From Viscum album (taxonomy: Eukaryota; Streptophyta; Magnoliopsida; Santalales; Viscaceae): a stretch of 64,000 bases of DNA. Of the stretch, positions 62,650 through 64,000 are shown one piece after another; the first letter of the stretch is position 1; each line of letters opens with the position of its first letter. The stretch is taken from contig OY728166.1 in the NCBI GenBank assembly GCA_963277665.1, positions 547,147,219 to 547,211,218 on the forward strand. The letters run 5' to 3'. Position numbers and translations under genes: made by a program. The notes under the pieces were generated by a model, which was not told where the DNA came from, searched no databases, and saw only the letters and a list, made by a program, of their open reading frames with translations.

Positions 62650-63535
62650 GTAACCGTCCACCACCTTGGCCTCCCAGCAAACAATCGTGGGATTAAGCAG
62701 TCTCCCAGAAAAATGCACCCCTTTCACGGTGCCATGGTTGAGGCTGAAGTTGATAAGCTCATTAAGGCCAACTTCGTCAGGGAAGTCCAGTACCCCAGGT
62801 GTCTAGCCAACATTGTGCCCATCAGGAAGAAGAAAGGGCAGATCAGGGTCTGCATCGACTTCCGCGTTCTTAATCGCCACTGTCCGAAGGATCCCTTTCC
62901 CCTTCTCGTGACAGAGTTGTTGATTGACGCAAAGGCCGGGTTCCAAGCCTTCTCTTTCATGGATGGGTACTCCGGGTATAACCAAATCTGGATGTCCCCC
63001 AAGGATGAAGAGTACACTGCCTTCAGCCCCCCCCCCCCAGGGCACTTTCTACTATCGTGTTATGCCCTTCGGCCTGAAGAACGCCGGTGCCACCTATCAA
63101 TGGGCTATGCACCGCATATTCAAGCCGATCATCAGGACGCTGGTGGAGTGCTATGTAGATGACCTGGTGGTTAAATCTCGTCAGTTCCAGGACCATCTCA
63201 ATGACCTTGAGAGAGTGTTCAGTTTTCTCCGTTCTCGTCACTTGGAGATGAACCCGTTGAAATGTGCCTACGGGGTCACCTCCGGAATGTTTCTTGGCTT
63301 CATCATCAGGTATCGAGGTATCGAGATAGAGCCCGAGAAGATCAAGTCCATCAGTCATATGCCTCCCCCGAGTAATATTCGGGAGCTTCGAGGCCTCCAA
63401 GGCCACTTAGCCTATATACACCGATTCATTGCGAATCTGGCCGGAAAGTGTAAGACATTCTCTCGGCTCATGAAGAAAGGCGCCGCCTATGGGTGGGATG
63501 AAGAGTGTCAGACCGCTTTTGAGGAAATCAAGTAG
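62650..63535 (+). pseudogene. Element 3 reverse transcriptase
   Basis: Blocks in order: 'GAMVEAEVDKLIKANFVREV' (62,731), 'GQIRVCIDFRVLNRHCPKDP' (62,836), 'FSFMDGYSGYNQIWM' (62,950), a C12 run at 63,027-63,038 where the frame moves by one base, 'VMPFGLKNAGATYQ' (63,059), the catalytic 'YVDDLVVKS' at 63,152-63,178, and 'MNPLKCAYGVTSGMFLGFII' and 'RELRGLQGHLAYIHRFIANL'. The three catalytic Asp positions are kept. The frame ends at TAG 63,533-63,535. Apart from the stops at 62,647 and 63,533 and the C-run shift, the domain looks whole. Confidence 0.88.
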
Positions 63536-64000
63536 TATCTGCTTCAACCTCCGGTCCTGATGCCACCCGTTCCCAGAAGGCCGATGTTCCTTTACGTGGC
63601 CGCCCTGGAGAGATCCCTCGGCACCCTCCTAGCCCAGAAAAACAATGAGGAAACAGATAATAGCCTCTACTACCTCAGCTGCATGCTCCTCGATGCGGAG
63701 ATTTGATATTCTCCCATCGAGAAGAGCTTCCTGGCGCTCGTATTCTCCGTACAGAAATTGCGGAACTACTTGCAGCACCATGAGGTAAAGTTGGTCTCTC
63801 GGGTAGACCCGTTGAAATACATCCTGAGTCGGCCTATGTTGACCGGCCGATTGGCACGCTGGGCGGTGATCCTCCAGCAGTTCGAAATTAGGTTCATACC
63901 TCAGAAGGCCGTCAAAGGACAGGCGTTGGCAGACTTCTTAGCTGCTCATCCAACCTCTGCGGACCAGCCACTAGATGTGGGCTTTCCTGATGAGGCAATC
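63536..64000 (+). pseudogene. Element 3 RNase H (partial, runs off the window)
   Basis: Same frame as the second half of reverse transcriptase: 'MFLYVAALERSLGTLLAQKN' (63,584), a TGA at 63,704, 'YSPIEKSFLALVFSVQKLRN' (63,707), 'YILSRPMLTGRLARWAVILQ' and 'PQKAVKGQALADFLAAHP' at 63,899. The first strand of the domain reads Tyr-Val-Ala-Ala, lacking the usual catalytic Asp. This is common in the first, connection-like RNase H of Tat elements, many of which carry a second RNase H later. Sequence stops at 64,000. Confidence 0.8.

Larger units (their letters stand above)
53221..64000 (+). mobile_element. Element 3: Tat-type Ty3/gypsy element, cut by the window edge
   Basis: Composition jumps to GC-rich at about 53,221, where TGTTGTTGAC begins a promoter-bearing LTR. 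Leader, an unrecognised frame, gag, protease, reverse transcriptase and RNase H follow in order on the plus strand. Integrase and the 3' LTR must lie beyond 64,000. Tat affinity rests on the gag knuckle with His in place of the second Cys, the 'HCPKDPFPL' and 'YSGYNQI' blocks and the 'YVDDLVVKS' active site. Stops show it is inactive, but motif preservation is far better than in element 1. Confidence 0.85.

Noticed and set aside
1..64000. CRISPR arrays, bacterial operons, rRNA genes or organelle insertions
   Set aside because: Nothing of the kind was seen. The tandem repeats present are minisatellites or LTR sub-repeats with plant transposon context.

Overview
The window is from the nuclear genome of a flowering plant. 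The evidence is the set of elements present: Ty3/gypsy LTR retrotransposons of plant chromovirus and Tat type, and a decayed plant mobile domain (PMD) gene. I cannot name the species. I find no intact host gene, no rRNA or tRNA gene, and no prokaryotic feature. Recognisable coding matter is transposon-derived or pseudogenised.

Layout. Positions 1 to about 25,850 are very AT-rich, long-decayed DNA. Within it are the 3' end of an old gypsy pol (7,170-7,620), a 15-bp minisatellite (11,113-11,337), an almost pure A+T tract (13,040-14,040) and a minus-strand PMD pseudogene (14,890-16,275). Element 1 (25,858-37,598) is a gypsy element with giant LTRs (about 4.4-4.6 kb) around a 2.8-kb body that keeps only a decayed gag and the last few codons of pol. 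A 136-bp SINE-like insertion with its own 8-bp target duplication sits in that body. A diverged relative of the same LTR lies at 39,490-39,640.

Element 2 (39,904-51,705) is structurally complete. It has a perfect 5-bp target duplication (TATGT), LTRs of about 3.48 kb, a Met-type primer binding site, a polypurine tract, and gag, protease, reverse transcriptase, RNase H, integrase and a chromodomain-like tail in the order of a Tekay/Del-type chromovirus. It is dead: many stops, two or three frameshifts, and lost residues at the zinc knuckle and integrase active site.

Positions 51,711-53,220 are AT-rich spacer. Element 3 starts at about 53,221 and runs off the right edge. It is much more GC-rich and is a Tat-type gypsy element. 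Its LTR is packed with GCGCGC palindromes and 27-bp repeats. An unrecognised reading frame precedes gag, and five exact-period 30-residue repeats, each holding an NPF tripeptide, lie between the gag zinc knuckle and the protease. Protease and reverse transcriptase active-site motifs survive.

In elements 2 and 3 the reading frame is kept over kilobases while most stops look like CAG, CAA or CGA turned into TAG, TAA or TGA. This fits decay by deamination of methylated cytosines. The few frameshifts I can place include two in long C or G runs. The observations most worth following are the NPF repeat array, the GCGCGC palindrome cluster around the TATA box of element 3, the alternating purine-pyrimidine sub-repeats in the LTRs of element 1, and the hairpin kept in both LTRs of element 2.
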